A DNA stretch of 11,709 nt from Proteobacteria bacterium UBA6908 (GCA_002451085.1 DKBE01000024.1:1-11709); one strand, 5' to 3'. Shown: positions 1 to 7,571, counted from the first letter of the stretch. Translations and numbers: made by a program. Notes: generated by a model not told the origin, from the letters alone.

Positions 1-690
1 CCGATCCTGGCCGAGCATCTCGTCGAGCATTTGCCATTCGAGACTGAAGCACGGTTAATCATCGAGAGCGTGCGGCTCGTGCTGCAACCGGGCCTGGTCA
101 GCGATGCCGTACGTCTTAAATTATGGGAAAAGGGCGCTGCCCAGGGAAGTTACCGCATCGGTTTTCTGCAGGCCGAACCGGACTCACTCCCGCCTCACCA
201 ACCGGCACGCACCGATCTGGCAGCGCTGTCCGGAGCGCTTGTCGAGCTGGCCGCACGCGGCAATCGAATCGCCGCACTGCTGGCACGCGCACTGTCGGCA
301 CCGGGTCAGAATTTCCTGGCCACGTCCCAGCAGGCGTTGCAGAAACTTTCAGATCAGGATGCCGTGGTCGCGCTACTGAACACACTGAGCCAGTATTTCC
401 GGGACGCCCGGCTGCACGCCGAACCGTGTCAGGATATCACCGCCATCCAGACCGAGGCTGAAGGTGCTGTCCTGCAACAGCCCGAGGCCCGGTCCATTCT
501 GGAGACCTTTCCGACCCTGACGCCGGAGATCAAGGCGATATACATGCTCGCGAGTATGGATGAAGCGATTGTCACGCCAGTCTTCGCGCGCAGTTCAGCC
601 AGTGGTTCGCTCATGCGTCGCAAGATTGAGCCGATCATGGCACCGGTTTTGGAACAGATTGGATTGCTGCGTCAGGTCCAACATGGATAA
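1..690 (+). CDS. Unrecognised helical protein, 3' part only
   Basis: The reading frame is open from the first base of the window, so the gene very likely begins upstream. A TTG at position 31 is an internal possibility, but nothing marks it as the start. About 229 residues are visible, ending at TAA 688-690. The composition suggests an all-helical, soluble protein rich in Ala, Leu, Gln and Glu. I see no membrane segment, no catalytic motif and only one cysteine. The C-terminal third carries a helix-rich stretch with a basic SxSGSLMRRKIEP segment. Its stop lies inside the start of the next gene (8-base overlap), so the two are almost certainly co-translated and probably act together. I do not recognise the family. 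Coding is supported by length, by the overlap with a gene that has its own ribosome site, and by plausible protein composition. Confidence 0.75.
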   Translation, partial: PILAEHLVEHLPFETEARLIIESVRLVLQPGLVSDAVRLKLWEKGAAQGSYRIGFLQAEPDSLPPHQPARTDLAALSGALVELAARGNRIAALLARALSAPGQNFLATSQQALQKLSDQDAVVALLNTLSQYFRDARLHAEPCQDITAIQTEAEGAVLQQPEARSILETFPTLTPEIKAIYMLASMDEAIVTPVFARSSASGSLMRRKIEPIMAPVLEQIGLLRQVQHG

Positions 691-1237
691 CGCCGGCTCG
701 CTCGGCATTGCGCGCGTTGCGCTCACCGTGCAAGTCACGGTGGCCAGGGAACGGCTGGATCCATTACTGCGTGAGACGGACAAGTTGCTGAGCGATGTCA
801 TCGCAGAGCGCGTCGACACCTGGGTTCGCGAACAGAAGCTCGGTTACTACCCGGCACTCGAATTTCTGGTGGATCAGGGCGTAGTACAGAACGATGAATT
901 CGAATCCTTGCGCACGCTGGCGGCGACCATCCGCAAACGCGCCAAGCGGGATGTGCAGACGCAACTGTGGCCGATCTTTTCGAGTGTGCACATAGAGCGG
1001 GCCCAGTCGCTGGCGTTCATGCTGCCACGCATCACTCCGGGCCGGCCGGATGCGAAGGCCGAATTAAGTCGTCATTATTTCCCGAATGCCGTTCGGCTTG
1101 AGCTTCTCCTGTCATCACTCGACAAGTTGCACCGGCTCGAGGATGTTTCCGGTCACAGCGAACAGAAAGTCATGCGCAATCTGCTGGACCATTTTGAATC
1201 GGTGGCGGTGTCGGCCACGCGTAAAATAGAAAGCTGA
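683..1237 (+). CDS. Unrecognised helical protein coupled to the upstream gene
   Basis: This encodes 184 residues starting MDNAGSLGIARVAL. The ATG at 683 was chosen because it overlaps the upstream stop by 8 bases and follows an AGG at a suitable distance (tcAGGtccaac-ATG). The longer in-frame reading from 560 would lie inside the neighbour and gives an unlikely Arg/Ser-rich N-terminus. The protein looks soluble and helical, with many charged heptad-like stretches around residues 20-45 and 75-95, and no signal peptide, cysteine pair or recognisable active site. A run with HYFPNAVRLELLLSSLDKL near residue 130 is its most distinctive part. The gene converges on the VOC gene across a 32-base gap with no clear terminator. 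The function is unknown, but the coupling suggests a partner of the preceding protein. Confidence 0.78.
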   Translation: MDNAGSLGIARVALTVQVTVARERLDPLLRETDKLLSDVIAERVDTWVREQKLGYYPALEFLVDQGVVQNDEFESLRTLAATIRKRAKRDVQTQLWPIFSSVHIERAQSLAFMLPRITPGRPDAKAELSRHYFPNAVRLELLLSSLDKLHRLEDVSGHSEQKVMRNLLDHFESVAVSATRKIES

Positions 1238-1269
1238 GTGTCGGCCCCTGAACGCGGTCCAAGGTGGTG

Positions 1270-1695
1270 CTATTTGGCGAATATTCGCGCAGGGTCCGCG
1301 AATGCCTTGAATTCCAGGGCATTGCCGGATGGATCGAGCAGGAACAGGGTGGCCTGCTCGCCAACCTCACCTTTGAAGCGAATGTAGGGCTCGATCACGA
1401 ACCGAATTCCAGCCCGCTGCAATCGATCCGCCAATTGCCGCCATTCGGACATATTCAGGATTACACCAAAGTGCGGCACCGGCACATCATGGCTGTCGAC
1501 GACATTATGGTGTGGCCGGCGGGTAACGGTGGGATCCAGGTGCGCCACAATCTGGTGACCGTACAGATCAAAATCCACCCACTGGTCGCTCGACCGACCT
1601 TCTCGACAACCCAGCAACTCGCCATAGAAACGGCGCGCGGCCTCGAGGTCATGAACCGGGAAGGCCAGGTGAAACGGTGGCAGGTGCCCGGTCAT
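1270..1695 (-). CDS. VOC superfamily (glyoxalase/extradiol dioxygenase fold) protein
   Basis: This encodes 141 residues made of two beta-alpha-beta-beta-beta modules typical of the vicinal oxygen chelate fold. The N-terminal module opens with [21 protein letters not shown] (His9). The second has HFGVIL (His75) and ends in [12 protein letters not shown] (Glu128). These two histidines and one glutamate are the expected 2-His-1-Glu metal ligands, so a metal-dependent enzyme is plausible. Members include glyoxalase I, fosfomycin-resistance proteins, extradiol dioxygenases and bleomycin-binding proteins, and the sequence alone does not decide the substrate. The ATG overlaps the msrB stop by 4 bases (ATGA at 1692-1695), so it is translationally coupled to msrB. 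The fold assignment is firm; the specific activity is open. Confidence 0.9.
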   Translation of the reverse strand: MTGHLPPFHLAFPVHDLEAARRFYGELLGCREGRSSDQWVDFDLYGHQIVAHLDPTVTRRPHHNVVDSHDVPVPHFGVILNMSEWRQLADRLQRAGIRFVIEPYIRFKGEVGEQATLFLLDPSGNALEFKAFADPARIFAK

Positions 1696-2087
1696 TTCTT
1701 ATCGAGATTGAGTGAAGCCGAATTGATGCAGTAGCGTAAACCAGTGGGTTTGGGGCCGTCGGGGAAGACGTGGCCGAGGTGGGCGCCGCACTGGTTGCAG
1801 TGAACCTCGACACGGCGCATGAAGTGGCTCGTGTCTTCCGTTTCACCGACGTTCTCCGGTTTGAGCGGCTGAAAAAAACTTGGCCAGCCACTTCCGGAAT
1901 CAAATTTCGTGTCGGAACTGAACAGTTCGGCGCCACAGCAAATACAGCGGTAGACACCGTCATCCTTGTTGTCCCAGTAAACGCCGGTGAACGCGCGCTC
2001 AGTTCCTTTTTCGCGGGTCACGCGGTACTGCTCGTCCGTCAATTGCTGACGCCATTCCTGATCGGTTTTGTCGCGTGGTGGCTTCAT
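1692..2087 (-). CDS. msrB: Peptide-methionine (R)-S-oxide reductase MsrB
   Basis: This 131-residue enzyme reduces the R-diastereomer of methionine sulfoxide in proteins, normally using thioredoxin. It spans the full length of a single-domain MsrB. Visible hallmarks are the [16 protein letters not shown] entry, two zinc-binding CxxC pairs (Cys48/Cys51 and Cys97/Cys100), the GWPSFFQP segment, [21 protein letters not shown], and the catalytic Cys120 in RYCINSASL. Position 66, usually the recycling Cys of the GCGWPSF motif, is Ser here (GSGWPSF), while an extra Cys50 lies between the first zinc ligands. No signal peptide is present, so it is cytoplasmic. The ATG at 2087 is preceded by AGGAG with 6-7 bases of spacing. 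It is the first gene of a coupled pair with the VOC gene. Confidence 0.97.
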   Translation of the reverse strand: MKPPRDKTDQEWRQQLTDEQYRVTREKGTERAFTGVYWDNKDDGVYRCICCGAELFSSDTKFDSGSGWPSFFQPLKPENVGETEDTSHFMRRVEVHCNQCGAHLGHVFPDGPKPTGLRYCINSASLNLDKK

Positions 2088-2319
2088 GAGCTCTCCTGTC
2101 GACCGTATTGGTCACGGCAATATTTTTTACCAGAAGCACAATGACGATTTTGGCACGAGTCAACCGCCAGGAGAACGACATGTCGCCATATCGGTGCTCG
2201 CAGGATGGACGGGGATACGCATCCCGCACTGTCTCGGTGCGGCATATTTTAAAGGCTCCCGGGATTGGAAAGTGGCTGCCTGGGGTCCGGCTTGCAGCCG
2301 TGCGTGTTAACATCGACTT
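2088..2319. other. Divergent intergenic region between msrB and the ClC gene
   Basis: This 232-base stretch must hold the start signals for both flanking genes, but no convincing sigma-70 promoter stands out on either strand. It contains two small perfect hairpins: a 6-bp stem CCGCAC/GTGCGG at 2224-2242 with a 7-base loop, followed by catattttaaa, and a 6-bp stem GGCTGC/GCAGCC at 2274-2299 just before the ClC start. A perfect AGGAG (2169-2173) sits 6 bases before an ATG at 2180. That ATG opens a 78-codon frame that runs through the ClC start and stops at 2416 in a different frame. Its peptide looks non-native (Arg-rich, no family resemblance), so I do not call it a gene. Confidence 0.5.
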
Positions 2320-3720
2320 ATGGAAACGATTCGCCACATTTTCCAGCATCTTACCCGTACCGGGGCACGGACGCGCCGCTATATGCTCTCGTTGCACGGC
2401 TGGAGGACGCGCCTGATATTCTGGCTGGGCGCGATTGCCGTAGGCGCTACAGCGGCCATGTTTGCGCGTTTGGCGGAATACGCGATGCTAGGTTTTGAGT
2501 GGATGCTCGGACATTCCGGATGGCTGGCGCTGGTCATTACTCCTGCAGGTCTGGTGCTGGCCGTATGGCTGACGCGTCGTTTTTTCACTGGTGCCGAGGG
2601 CAGCGGGATCCCGCAGACGATCGCCGTTGTGGGCGGCCAGCAACGCCAAAAACGCTGGCGGCTGTTGTCGCTGCGAATTGCGCTGGGCAAGATCATACTG
2701 ACTGCTCTGGGCCTCGCCTCTGGCGCTTCGATCGGCCGGGAAGGGCCGAGCGTGCAGGTAGGTGCCGCCATTCTCTATCGCGCCGGTCGTCTGGCCCGAT
2801 TCCCGCGCCATGAGATTGAACGCGGCCTGATCCTGGCCGGCGGCGCTGCCGGGATTGCCGCGGCATTCAACACGCCGTTGGCGGGAATCATCTTTGCCAT
2901 CGAAGAAATGAGCCGGTCATTTGAAGAGCGTACGACCGGGACCATGCTGATCGCTGTGATCATCGCTGGTATGACCGCACTGGCGATCAATGGCAACTAT
3001 ACCTATTTTGGTACGGCGCATGTCGACATCACCGTGCACGACTGGATGATTGTTCCGCTCTGCGGCATTGTCGGTGGTTTGCTGGGCGGGGTATTCAGCA
3101 GTGCGCTCGTTGCCGGGAGCCGGAAGATCGCACCGGTGCTGACGGCCCATCCTTATCGTGTTGCGCTCGGCTGTGGCCTGGCCGTGGCGCTGCTGGGTCT
3201 CATGTCGGGCGGCATGGTCTATGGCACTGGGTATCGAGAGGCCTCCGCCATTCTGCAAGGCAGCGCCGAAAGCAGTCTGCTGTTTCCGTTCTTCAAGATG
3301 CTGGCCACGTTATCGTCGTATCTGAGCGGGATACCCGGCGGCATCTTTGCGCCGTCGCTTTCCGTCGGGGCGGGTCTGGGTGCCGACCTGGCACCGTGGT
3401 TCCCGACCGTTCCGGTGGCGGCCATGGCGATTCTGGGTATGGTGAGTTACTTTGCCGGCGTGGTGCAGACGCCCATTACGGCATTCGTCATCGTCATGGA
3501 GATTACCGGCAGCCACAGCATGGCCTTGCCACTGATGGCGGCGGCATTTATTGCCTACGGTGCATCACGGCTGGTCTGTCGGGAGCCAATCTATCGCGCG
3601 CTGGCACGACGGTTCATGGAACCGGATCCATCAATCCCGATGAAGCCCGAGAAGGCGCGGCCGGCCGCCACGACTCCCCCGGATGAAACGACACCGCCGA
3701 AATCCGGTCCGGCTGTCTGA
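2320..3720 (+). CDS. ClC-family chloride/proton antiporter
   Basis: This 466-residue integral membrane protein exchanges chloride for protons across the inner membrane. All selectivity-filter signatures are present: GSGIPQ at 94-99 (Ser95), GREGPSVQ at 139-146 with the gating glutamate Glu141, the proton-side glutamate in FAIEEM (Glu196), GGIFAPSLSVGAG at 340-352, and Tyr425 in EPIYRALARR. These correspond to E. coli ClcA Ser107, Glu148, Glu203, Phe357 and Tyr445, and having both glutamates argues for a coupled antiporter rather than a channel. No CBS domains follow. Instead there is a short Pro/Thr/Lys-rich cytoplasmic tail (about residues 434-466). An in-frame TAA at 2308 makes ATG 2320 the first possible start, though no Shine-Dalgarno precedes it. 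The gene stands alone. Confidence 0.96.
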   Translation: METIRHIFQHLTRTGARTRRYMLSLHGWRTRLIFWLGAIAVGATAAMFARLAEYAMLGFEWMLGHSGWLALVITPAGLVLAVWLTRRFFTGAEGSGIPQTIAVVGGQQRQKRWRLLSLRIALGKIILTALGLASGASIGREGPSVQVGAAILYRAGRLARFPRHEIERGLILAGGAAGIAAAFNTPLAGIIFAIEEMSRSFEERTTGTMLIAVIIAGMTALAINGNYTYFGTAHVDITVHDWMIVPLCGIVGGLLGGVFSSALVAGSRKIAPVLTAHPYRVALGCGLAVALLGLMSGGMVYGTGYREASAILQGSAESSLLFPFFKMLATLSSYLSGIPGGIFAPSLSVGAGLGADLAPWFPTVPVAAMAILGMVSYFAGVVQTPITAFVIVMEITGSHSMALPLMAAAFIAYGASRLVCREPIYRALARRFMEPDPSIPMKPEKARPAATTPPDETTPPKSGPAV

Positions 3721-3781
3721 TCCACATGACGTCGGCGGTAACCCGTATTTTTCATTACGAGTGCCGGCTGACAGACAGCGA

Positions 3782-4459
3782 CTAGACGTCGCCCCACATC
3801 CGCACGAGATTCACGTAGGTCTTGTTAACCAGTTTCGCATCGTCCGAGTCGGGTGACGCGGCGAGCAGGCGTTCGCGCACTGTGTTGAGCTCGTGGAGCA
3901 GTTCGCGCCGAACCGGGTCACGCACCAGACTCTGCAGCCAGGTGACCGCCACCAGACGTTCACCACGGGTGACCTCGGCCACCCGGTGCAGACTCGATGA
4001 TGGGTACATGACGGCGTCCCCGGCCGGGAGTTTCACCAGCTGCTCGCCAAACGTGGTGTTCACCACCAGTTCGCCGCCATCGTATTCCGAGGGCGCGTTG
4101 AGGAATACGGTTATCGAAATGTCGGAACGGTACAGCTGACCATCGCTACCCATGATCGGGTCGTCAACGTGATCACCGTAATGCATGCCCGGCCGGTAGC
4201 GTGCGTAATACGGTGCGGCCACACGCAAGGCCATCGCGCCACTGCGGTAGATCGGGTGCTGCACCAGCTTGCCCATGACCAGATTATTGAGTGTTTCAAG
4301 TTCGTGCACGGCGCGCCGGTCGACTTCCTGGTTGGCCTTGACGCGCTGGGCCGCCTGACCGGCCGACAACTTGCCATCCACAAACGGTGCCGTCGCCAGC
4401 TTTTCGCGAATCACTTCGAGTTCATGTCGATCCAGGACTGTCGGAATGCGCAGCAGCAC
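3782..4459 (-). CDS. PKHD-type Fe(II)/2-oxoglutarate hydroxylase, YbiX/PiuC family
   Basis: At 225 residues this is the same length as E. coli YbiX. The double-stranded beta-helix core carries the iron facial triad His97-x-Asp99 (GDHVDD) and His158 (SSSLHRV), plus Arg168 for the 2-oxoglutarate carboxylate (RGERLVAVTW). Typical family segments include YDGGELVV, FGEQLVKLPAGDAVMYPSSSLH and the C-terminal NLVRMW helix. Homologues often sit beside TonB-dependent siderophore receptors (PiuC) and are iron-responsive, but no receptor gene is seen here and the substrate is unknown. The start is GTG at 4459, which matches the family's usual N-terminus (LLRIPTVLD); only a weak GAG precedes it. It is the last gene of the minus-strand block, 56 bases after the permease gene. 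Confidence 0.93.
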   Translation of the reverse strand: MLLRIPTVLDRHELEVIREKLATAPFVDGKLSAGQAAQRVKANQEVDRRAVHELETLNNLVMGKLVQHPIYRSGAMALRVAAPYYARYRPGMHYGDHVDDPIMGSDGQLYRSDISITVFLNAPSEYDGGELVVNTTFGEQLVKLPAGDAVMYPSSSLHRVAEVTRGERLVAVTWLQSLVRDPVRRELLHELNTVRERLLAASPDSDDAKLVNKTYVNLVRMWGDV

Positions 4460-4515
4460 AGTGGTTCTCGTTTAGTGTGACGTGGGGTCTTGTCGAAGCA
4501 TTATACCGGGCACGG

Positions 4516-5226
4516 TCAGCGGAAGAAGAGCGTAACGCCACCGGCCAGAATGACCCAGGCCACGACCTGGCGGAAACGTCGTTCGTTGACGCGGAAGTGC
4601 AGGTGGTTGCTGAACCACAGGGCCACTGCAATGAACGGACCGGAAACCAGCATCATTTGTGCGATGTCCGGTGTGAAGGTGTCGTTCAATACGTAGCCGG
4701 CAACGCGTAACAGATTGAGCGCCAAAAAGAAGGCGAGCGCGTAATTGCGAACCGTGGTTTTGTCCGGAAACGTGGCCAGCATCCGGGTCATGGCCACCGG
4801 GCCGCTGATACCAAACAGCGCCTGCGATAAGCCGGCCAAAGTATCCAGCACTCTTGCCCAGGGCGTCGTGAGACGGAACCGGCCCGGTGCCAGGACCAGC
4901 CATAGCCCGGACAGGGTGATGACCGCAGCCAGCAGCAACTGAAATAACCCGGCCGGGGCGCGATAGAAAAAATAGAGCCCGGCGACACCACCCAGTGCGG
5001 CGAAGCCAATCATGCCGGCCAGCACCGTCCACTGTACCGTGCGTGGTGAACGTGCAAGCCCGATGACCCCGACCAGTAGTTGCGGCAAGGTCGAGTAGAT
5101 CACCAGCGTCTTGGCCTCGTACAACCAGGTGAGGATTGTGAGCAGCAGGATGGTGCCAGCCAGCCCGAAAACGATCTCGAACGAGTAGGTCAGGATGCAG
5201 ACCAGCGTCAGGAGCATCAGGGCCAT
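4516..5226 (-). CDS. TauE/SafE-like membrane permease
   Basis: This encodes about 236 residues with seven or so hydrophobic segments, starting at ATG 5226 (MALMLLTLVCILTYSF). A TTG two codons upstream (5232) is the alternative. The protein shows the internal duplication typical of the TauE/SafE (DUF81) family: a glycine-rich EIVFGLAGTILLL in the first half and a matching ALFGISGPVAM in the second, each beginning a four-helix-like half. Family members are proposed to export sulfite, sulfoacetate or other small organic anions, but few have proven substrates. Family assignment is by topology and the duplicated glycine-rich motif, so the substrate cannot be read. It is flanked on both sides by Fe(II)/2-oxoglutarate oxygenase genes on the same strand, 39 bases after one and 56 before the other, with no strong Shine-Dalgarno. 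Confidence 0.82.
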   Translation of the reverse strand: MALMLLTLVCILTYSFEIVFGLAGTILLLTILTWLYEAKTLVIYSTLPQLLVGVIGLARSPRTVQWTVLAGMIGFAALGGVAGLYFFYRAPAGLFQLLLAAVITLSGLWLVLAPGRFRLTTPWARVLDTLAGLSQALFGISGPVAMTRMLATFPDKTTVRNYALAFFLALNLLRVAGYVLNDTFTPDIAQMMLVSGPFIAVALWFSNHLHFRVNERRFRQVVAWVILAGGVTLFFR

Positions 5227-5265
5227 GGGCAAGACGCTCGCAAGTCAGGCAACACGATGATCGGG

Positions 5266-5853
5266 TCAGGCAAAACAGACCCAGGTGGTGGCAATGTACT
5301 TTACGCCGGACGTCACGGCGACGGCCCGGTGCGGATGTGTCCAGAACGGTGGAAACAACACGAGCTTGCCTTCCTCCGGTTTTACCAGGATGTCCTGCAG
5401 CGGGAATTCGGTTTCGCCGCCCGGTCCCGGCGTCGAATTGAGATACCAGATGGCGACCAGCTGACGCGTCATGAATTCGCCGGGTCCCGCATCCACATGC
5501 CAGTGGTAGTACTCGCCTTCACGGTAGCGCTGCAGGTTATAGCCGAGGTCCTTGAAACGGTTGGCGGCAAAAAATGGAAACTGCTCGGCCATGGCGCTGA
5601 ACTGCCTGGCCAGTGACTGCACGAGGATCGCATCAATGTCTTTCCAGTCGTCTCGCCCGCTGATGCGCAGGTCGGTCGTCTTCTTGATGGAAGCTGCTTC
5701 GCGTCCTTCCTGACCGATCCGTCCCGGGTACTGCTGGTCTGTGTTGGTCTCGAAGCGCCGGATCATCTCGCGGCACACATCCCCGGGCAGGGCGTGAGGA
5801 ATTTCGTAAATGAAGCTGTGGGGTTTGATTTCGCGCATCGAAGATGAAGCCAT
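5266..5853 (-). CDS. 2OG-Fe(II) oxygenase, prolyl-hydroxylase-like
   Basis: This encodes about 195 residues. The core motifs are the HWHVDAG iron-binding pair (His-x-Asp, residues 119 and 121 counting from ATG 5853), GGETEFPLQD, and GKLVLFPPFWTHPHRAV with the distal histidine (most likely the second of THPHR, residue 175). A basic residue in SGVKYIATTW (Lys185) is in place to bind 2-oxoglutarate. This layout matches the prolyl 4-hydroxylase-like 2OG-Fe(II) superfamily and is distinct from the YbiX-type enzyme downstream, so it is not a recent duplicate. No signal peptide is seen, so it acts in the cytoplasm. ATG 5853 is preceded by GGTGAG and AGG-like bases; GTG 5856 and ATG 5838 are alternatives. 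It lies 46 bases downstream of the conserved 190-aa gene. The substrate is unknown. Confidence 0.9.
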   Translation of the reverse strand: MASSSMREIKPHSFIYEIPHALPGDVCREMIRRFETNTDQQYPGRIGQEGREAASIKKTTDLRISGRDDWKDIDAILVQSLARQFSAMAEQFPFFAANRFKDLGYNLQRYREGEYYHWHVDAGPGEFMTRQLVAIWYLNSTPGPGGETEFPLQDILVKPEEGKLVLFPPFWTHPHRAVAVTSGVKYIATTWVCFA

Positions 5854-5899
5854 CACCTACTCATCTCACCATGCCCACGCCAGTCGGTCAAACGCAGCT

Positions 5900-6472
5900 T
5901 CAGAGCTTGCCCTGCAGTATGGCCTGCATCATTTGGGTGTGTGCCTGATCACGCTGCTGTTGTGCCGTCTCCTGCGTGTCGGTGAATGGTGATTCAACCC
6001 AACGCCCGGCGGCCGGATCGTAGACCGCAAACCGCCAGGAGCGTCCAACCTTGTACACCGGGCTGACGTCTTTGTCGGCACGAGCGCGCGCTTCCGTTTC
6101 AGAGAGCGGGCGGGAAGTCGTTTGGCGCTGGCCGGCGCGGCGTGCGCCTTCCTCGAAGATCATTTCGGTATTCTGCATTTCGCCGGAGGTATCGATGTTG
6201 ATGCTTTTGATACCCGGCAGGCGCTTGAGGATATAGGCTGCCATCAACTGCACCAGCAACGGATTATCGCTGGAATGCGATGTCAGCAGCTTGTTTGCGG
6301 CAATCTGGCAGCGCTGGATGCTGTCCGGGTGTTCGATAAACTCCGGACCCATTTGCCAGCCGTGGTCCATGTCCTGGTCCATCTTGGCAAAGAAGCTCTC
6401 AGCCTCTGTCAGCATCTCCGGCGGCGCCTCGATACGATAGTTCTTGTCGTCAATAATGACATCCAGCTTCAT
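5900..6472 (-). CDS. Conserved-looking hypothetical protein, two-part
   Basis: This encodes 190 residues starting MKLDVIIDDKNYRIEAPPEM. ATG 6472 is supported by AAGGGG six bases upstream. A longer in-frame reading from 6565 would overlap the preceding gene's end and is unlikely. The N-terminal half (about 1-110) has a beta-hairpin-like start, then helices containing PEFIEHPDSIQRCQIAANKL and an Ile/Asp strand (KSINIDTSGEM). A polar Arg/Gln/Thr-rich linker follows (about 112-140). The C-terminal part (GRSWRFAVYDPAAGRWVES) looks like a small beta unit, and the tail is Gln-rich and helical. I do not recognise a function. It sits 40 bases downstream of the 352-aa conserved gene, and that pairing suggests joint work. 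Confidence 0.82.
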   Translation of the reverse strand: MKLDVIIDDKNYRIEAPPEMLTEAESFFAKMDQDMDHGWQMGPEFIEHPDSIQRCQIAANKLLTSHSSDNPLLVQLMAAYILKRLPGIKSINIDTSGEMQNTEMIFEEGARRAGQRQTTSRPLSETEARARADKDVSPVYKVGRSWRFAVYDPAAGRWVESPFTDTQETAQQQRDQAHTQMMQAILQGKL

Positions 6473-6512
6473 GATGGCCCCTTGCCGCGGATCAGCGAAA
6501 ACGGAGAGAGAT

Positions 6513-7571
6513 TCAGTGCGTGGCCAGGATCTGGCAGGTCGGAGGATGATCGAGCAAGTGCTCAATCATCGGGCCGGATTCGACTCCATGCTGGCGATAG
6601 AGATCGAGAACAGTCTGTGCCGTCTCAAGCCACCGGTCGCGTCCGCTCTGGACCAGGCGCGTCAGGGCGTGCCGGTCACCCGTGACCCAGCGCCGGTACG
6701 CATCCATCGCCTCCGGATACAGATGGCGGCGCATGCCGCCGAAATTGGCAAAGTAGAAGTGCACGGCACTGGGCTGGTCGCGCTCCAGCAGGCCGGGCAG
6801 GGTGGAGAGACAGTCAGCCAGAATGTCGCGCACTGCGCGTAGCTGGATCTCGGTTTTACTGCGCGCCAGGCTGGCGAGCATCTCCGGCCAGGCCGTACCA
6901 AGTAGCCGTTCGGCCTGGGCTTCGCCGACTTCGTGCAGGATGGCCGATTCGGTTTCCACGGCGGTCATGTGATCGAGCGCCGCCTCGACATCGTTTTCAA
7001 ATCCGTAGCCAGCTACGGCGGCCGTCATCGCCTCGTTCTGCCGGTTCCAGCGCCATTCCTCGAATCGCTCCCACAGGAACCGGCGCAACGATTCCTGACG
7101 CAGGTAAATGACACCATTCAGCATCATCGCCGGCGGAGCCACCAGGTCGCGCGCATATTCGCAACTGGAGACCAGCACTGCCACACCGTCACGCTGTTCT
7201 TGGCGAACGAGAGCGCCAAGAAAGAAGTGCGGTTTGTTGAAGCGACCGTACCCGGCACTGTACACATAGCCGAGGGGCAGCACCTCGCGGTTGATGGCGG
7301 CGGCATCAAATGGATCAATGCTGACGTCACCCAGTGTGATGGGCTCGAAGGGGCTGGTGTCCAGCTCCTCCCACATTTGCTCGCGCTCCTGCATCCAGCG
7401 TCCGACTTCCTCGCGGGCCAGGGGCCCGTGCAGCGGGATCTGGTGTTCCCAGCGGAAAAATTCGCGCATCTTCAGCAGGAAGACGCACAGGGTGTAGTCT
7501 CCGGCATACTGCGCATCCGAAATGTGGCAGTTTCTCTGAACGGCGGCGGTCAGGTACCCAAGATTCAACAT
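6513..7571 (-). CDS. Conserved protein of unknown function, resembles the Sfum_1244 family
   Basis: This encodes 352 residues with no signal peptide or membrane span. The N-terminus has a characteristic NCHISDAQYAGDYTLC stretch (Cys15, Cys29), followed by a KMREFFRWE helix. A mixed alpha/beta middle contains SAGYGRFNKPHFFLG and SSCEYARDL, and the C-terminal half is helical. Around 206-217 the helix ETESAILHEVGE places several Glu and one His in a spacing that could bind metal; this is a speculative reading. From memory it resembles what databases label the Sfum_1244 family, which has no known function, and I cannot confirm that without a search. The start is ATG 7571 with a weak TAGG upstream. 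It is the first gene of the minus-strand block and diverges from the thioredoxin-like gene across 86 AT-richer bases. Confidence 0.85.
   Translation of the reverse strand: MLNLGYLTAAVQRNCHISDAQYAGDYTLCVFLLKMREFFRWEHQIPLHGPLAREEVGRWMQEREQMWEELDTSPFEPITLGDVSIDPFDAAAINREVLPLGYVYSAGYGRFNKPHFFLGALVRQEQRDGVAVLVSSCEYARDLVAPPAMMLNGVIYLRQESLRRFLWERFEEWRWNRQNEAMTAAVAGYGFENDVEAALDHMTAVETESAILHEVGEAQAERLLGTAWPEMLASLARSKTEIQLRAVRDILADCLSTLPGLLERDQPSAVHFYFANFGGMRRHLYPEAMDAYRRWVTGDRHALTRLVQSGRDRWLETAQTVLDLYRQHGVESGPMIEHLLDHPPTCQILATH

Noticed and set aside
1264..1734. 156-codon open frame on the plus strand opposite the VOC gene
   Set aside because: It is antisense to a clear VOC protein with intact metal ligands; the antisense translation has no family features or ribosome site.
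3712..3779. Inverted repeat GCTGTCTG / CAGACAGC between the ClC and YbiX-like genes as a terminator
   Set aside because: There are only 8 paired bases, a 52-base loop and no T-tract, so it is too weak to call.
6473..6565. Longer N-terminus for the 190-aa gene
   Set aside because: ATG 6472 has AAGGGG upstream; the extension overlaps the preceding gene's end and has an unnatural composition.
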